Below, piece by piece: positions 13,355 to 13,557 of a stretch of 13,557 bases of DNA. This DNA is from Firmicutes bacterium CAG:110. GTDB taxonomy: Bacteria; Bacillota; Clostridia; Oscillospirales; Oscillospiraceae. Position 1 is the first letter of the stretch. Each line of letters opens with the position of its first letter. The notes beneath the pieces were generated by a model. It did no database searches. It had not been told where the DNA came from and saw nothing but the letters and a program-made list of their open reading frames with translations. The stretch lies in the NCBI GenBank assembly GCA_000434635.1, contig HF988051.1:359-13915 (forward strand). Direction: 5' to 3'. A program made the translations under genes and the position numbers.

Positions 13355-13557
13355 ATGGATAATCTGGATTTGAATATGCTCCCCGAGCTGCTGCTTCCGT
13401 GGTATCGGGAAAACCACCGCTGCCTGCCATGGCGGGAAACGAAAGAGCCTTACCATATCTGGCTGTCGGAAATCATGCTCCAGCAGACACGGGTGGAAGC
13501 TGTCAAGGGCTACTATGCCCGCTTCCTCGCCGCTTTGCCCACCGTGGAGGCTCTGGC
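13355..13557 (+). CDS. mutY: A/G-specific adenine DNA glycosylase MutY, N-terminal part
   Basis: ATG 13355 follows AAGGAG by nine bases. The frame is open to the window end (67 codons seen of about 350 usual). Residues LLLPWYRENHRCLPWRETKE and then PYHIWLSEIMLQQTRVEAVK are the diagnostic N-terminus. Glu39 in SEIMLQQT corresponds to the catalytic glutamate of the helix-hairpin-helix glycosylase fold. MutY removes adenine mispaired with 8-oxoguanine. The iron-sulphur cluster and C-terminal recognition domain lie outside the window. It marks a return to core chromosome to the right of the integrated element. Confidence 0.93.
   Translation, partial: MDNLDLNMLPELLLPWYRENHRCLPWRETKEPYHIWLSEIMLQQTRVEAVKGYYARFLAALPTVEAL

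Overview
The window looks like a chromosomal segment of a gut-type anaerobic member of the Bacillota (class Clostridia, probably Oscillospirales). I infer this from moderately high GC chromosomal genes, clean AGGAGG ribosome binding sites, cobalamin riboswitches, a Crp/Fnr regulator beside a ferredoxin-like gene, and an integrative element of the type common in gut Firmicutes. The genus cannot be fixed from the sequence alone.

Left part (1-2550, chromosomal). On the minus strand a consensus promoter (752-780) reads into two cobalamin riboswitches, RS2 (374-741) and RS1 (85-270), with an intrinsic terminator (302-355) between them. Their target gene lies off the left edge. RS2 is interrupted by a ~160 nt hairpin element (502-665). 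A second copy (1601-1763) lies between a Crp/Fnr-family regulator (856-1530, minus) and a 4Fe-4S protein gene (1788-2486, plus). The two copies keep the same stem lengths and loop sequences while stem bases differ in a compensatory way. I do not recognise this element, and it is one of the two strongest leads.

Middle (2547-4733). An unrecognised 187 aa protein and an XRE regulator are on the minus strand and a second XRE regulator is on the plus strand, with strong hairpin terminators and AT-rich spacers.

Integrative element remnant (4734-13070). Plus-strand genes resemble a Tn/CTn-type conjugative element: a truncated replication-initiator-like protein, a TrbL-like membrane protein, a PrgI protein and the N-terminal part of VirB4. 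VirB4 is cut before its ATPase core and fused in frame to a large surface adhesin (thioester domain, six SpaA/Cna-B modules, MPETG sorting signal) that has lost its own signal peptide. A backbone-pilin gene follows; it breaks off and joins out of frame to the last 83 codons of a large serine recombinase. Three such junctions (about 5250, 7700 and 12815) suggest repeated internal deletions or, less interestingly, a chimeric assembly. No relaxase, coupling protein or complete ATPase is present, so the element should not be self-transmissible.

Between adhesin and pilin, on the opposite strand, lies a complete type III toxin-antitoxin locus: consensus promoter, about 2.3 tandem 41-42 nt RNA repeats with a covarying hairpin, an intrinsic terminator, and a ToxN/AbiQ-family endoribonuclease gene (10715-11281). 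The repeat sequence is not one I recognise.

Right end (13073-13557). A tRNA-Arg(ACG) gene (minus) with promoter and terminator, then the start of mutY (plus).
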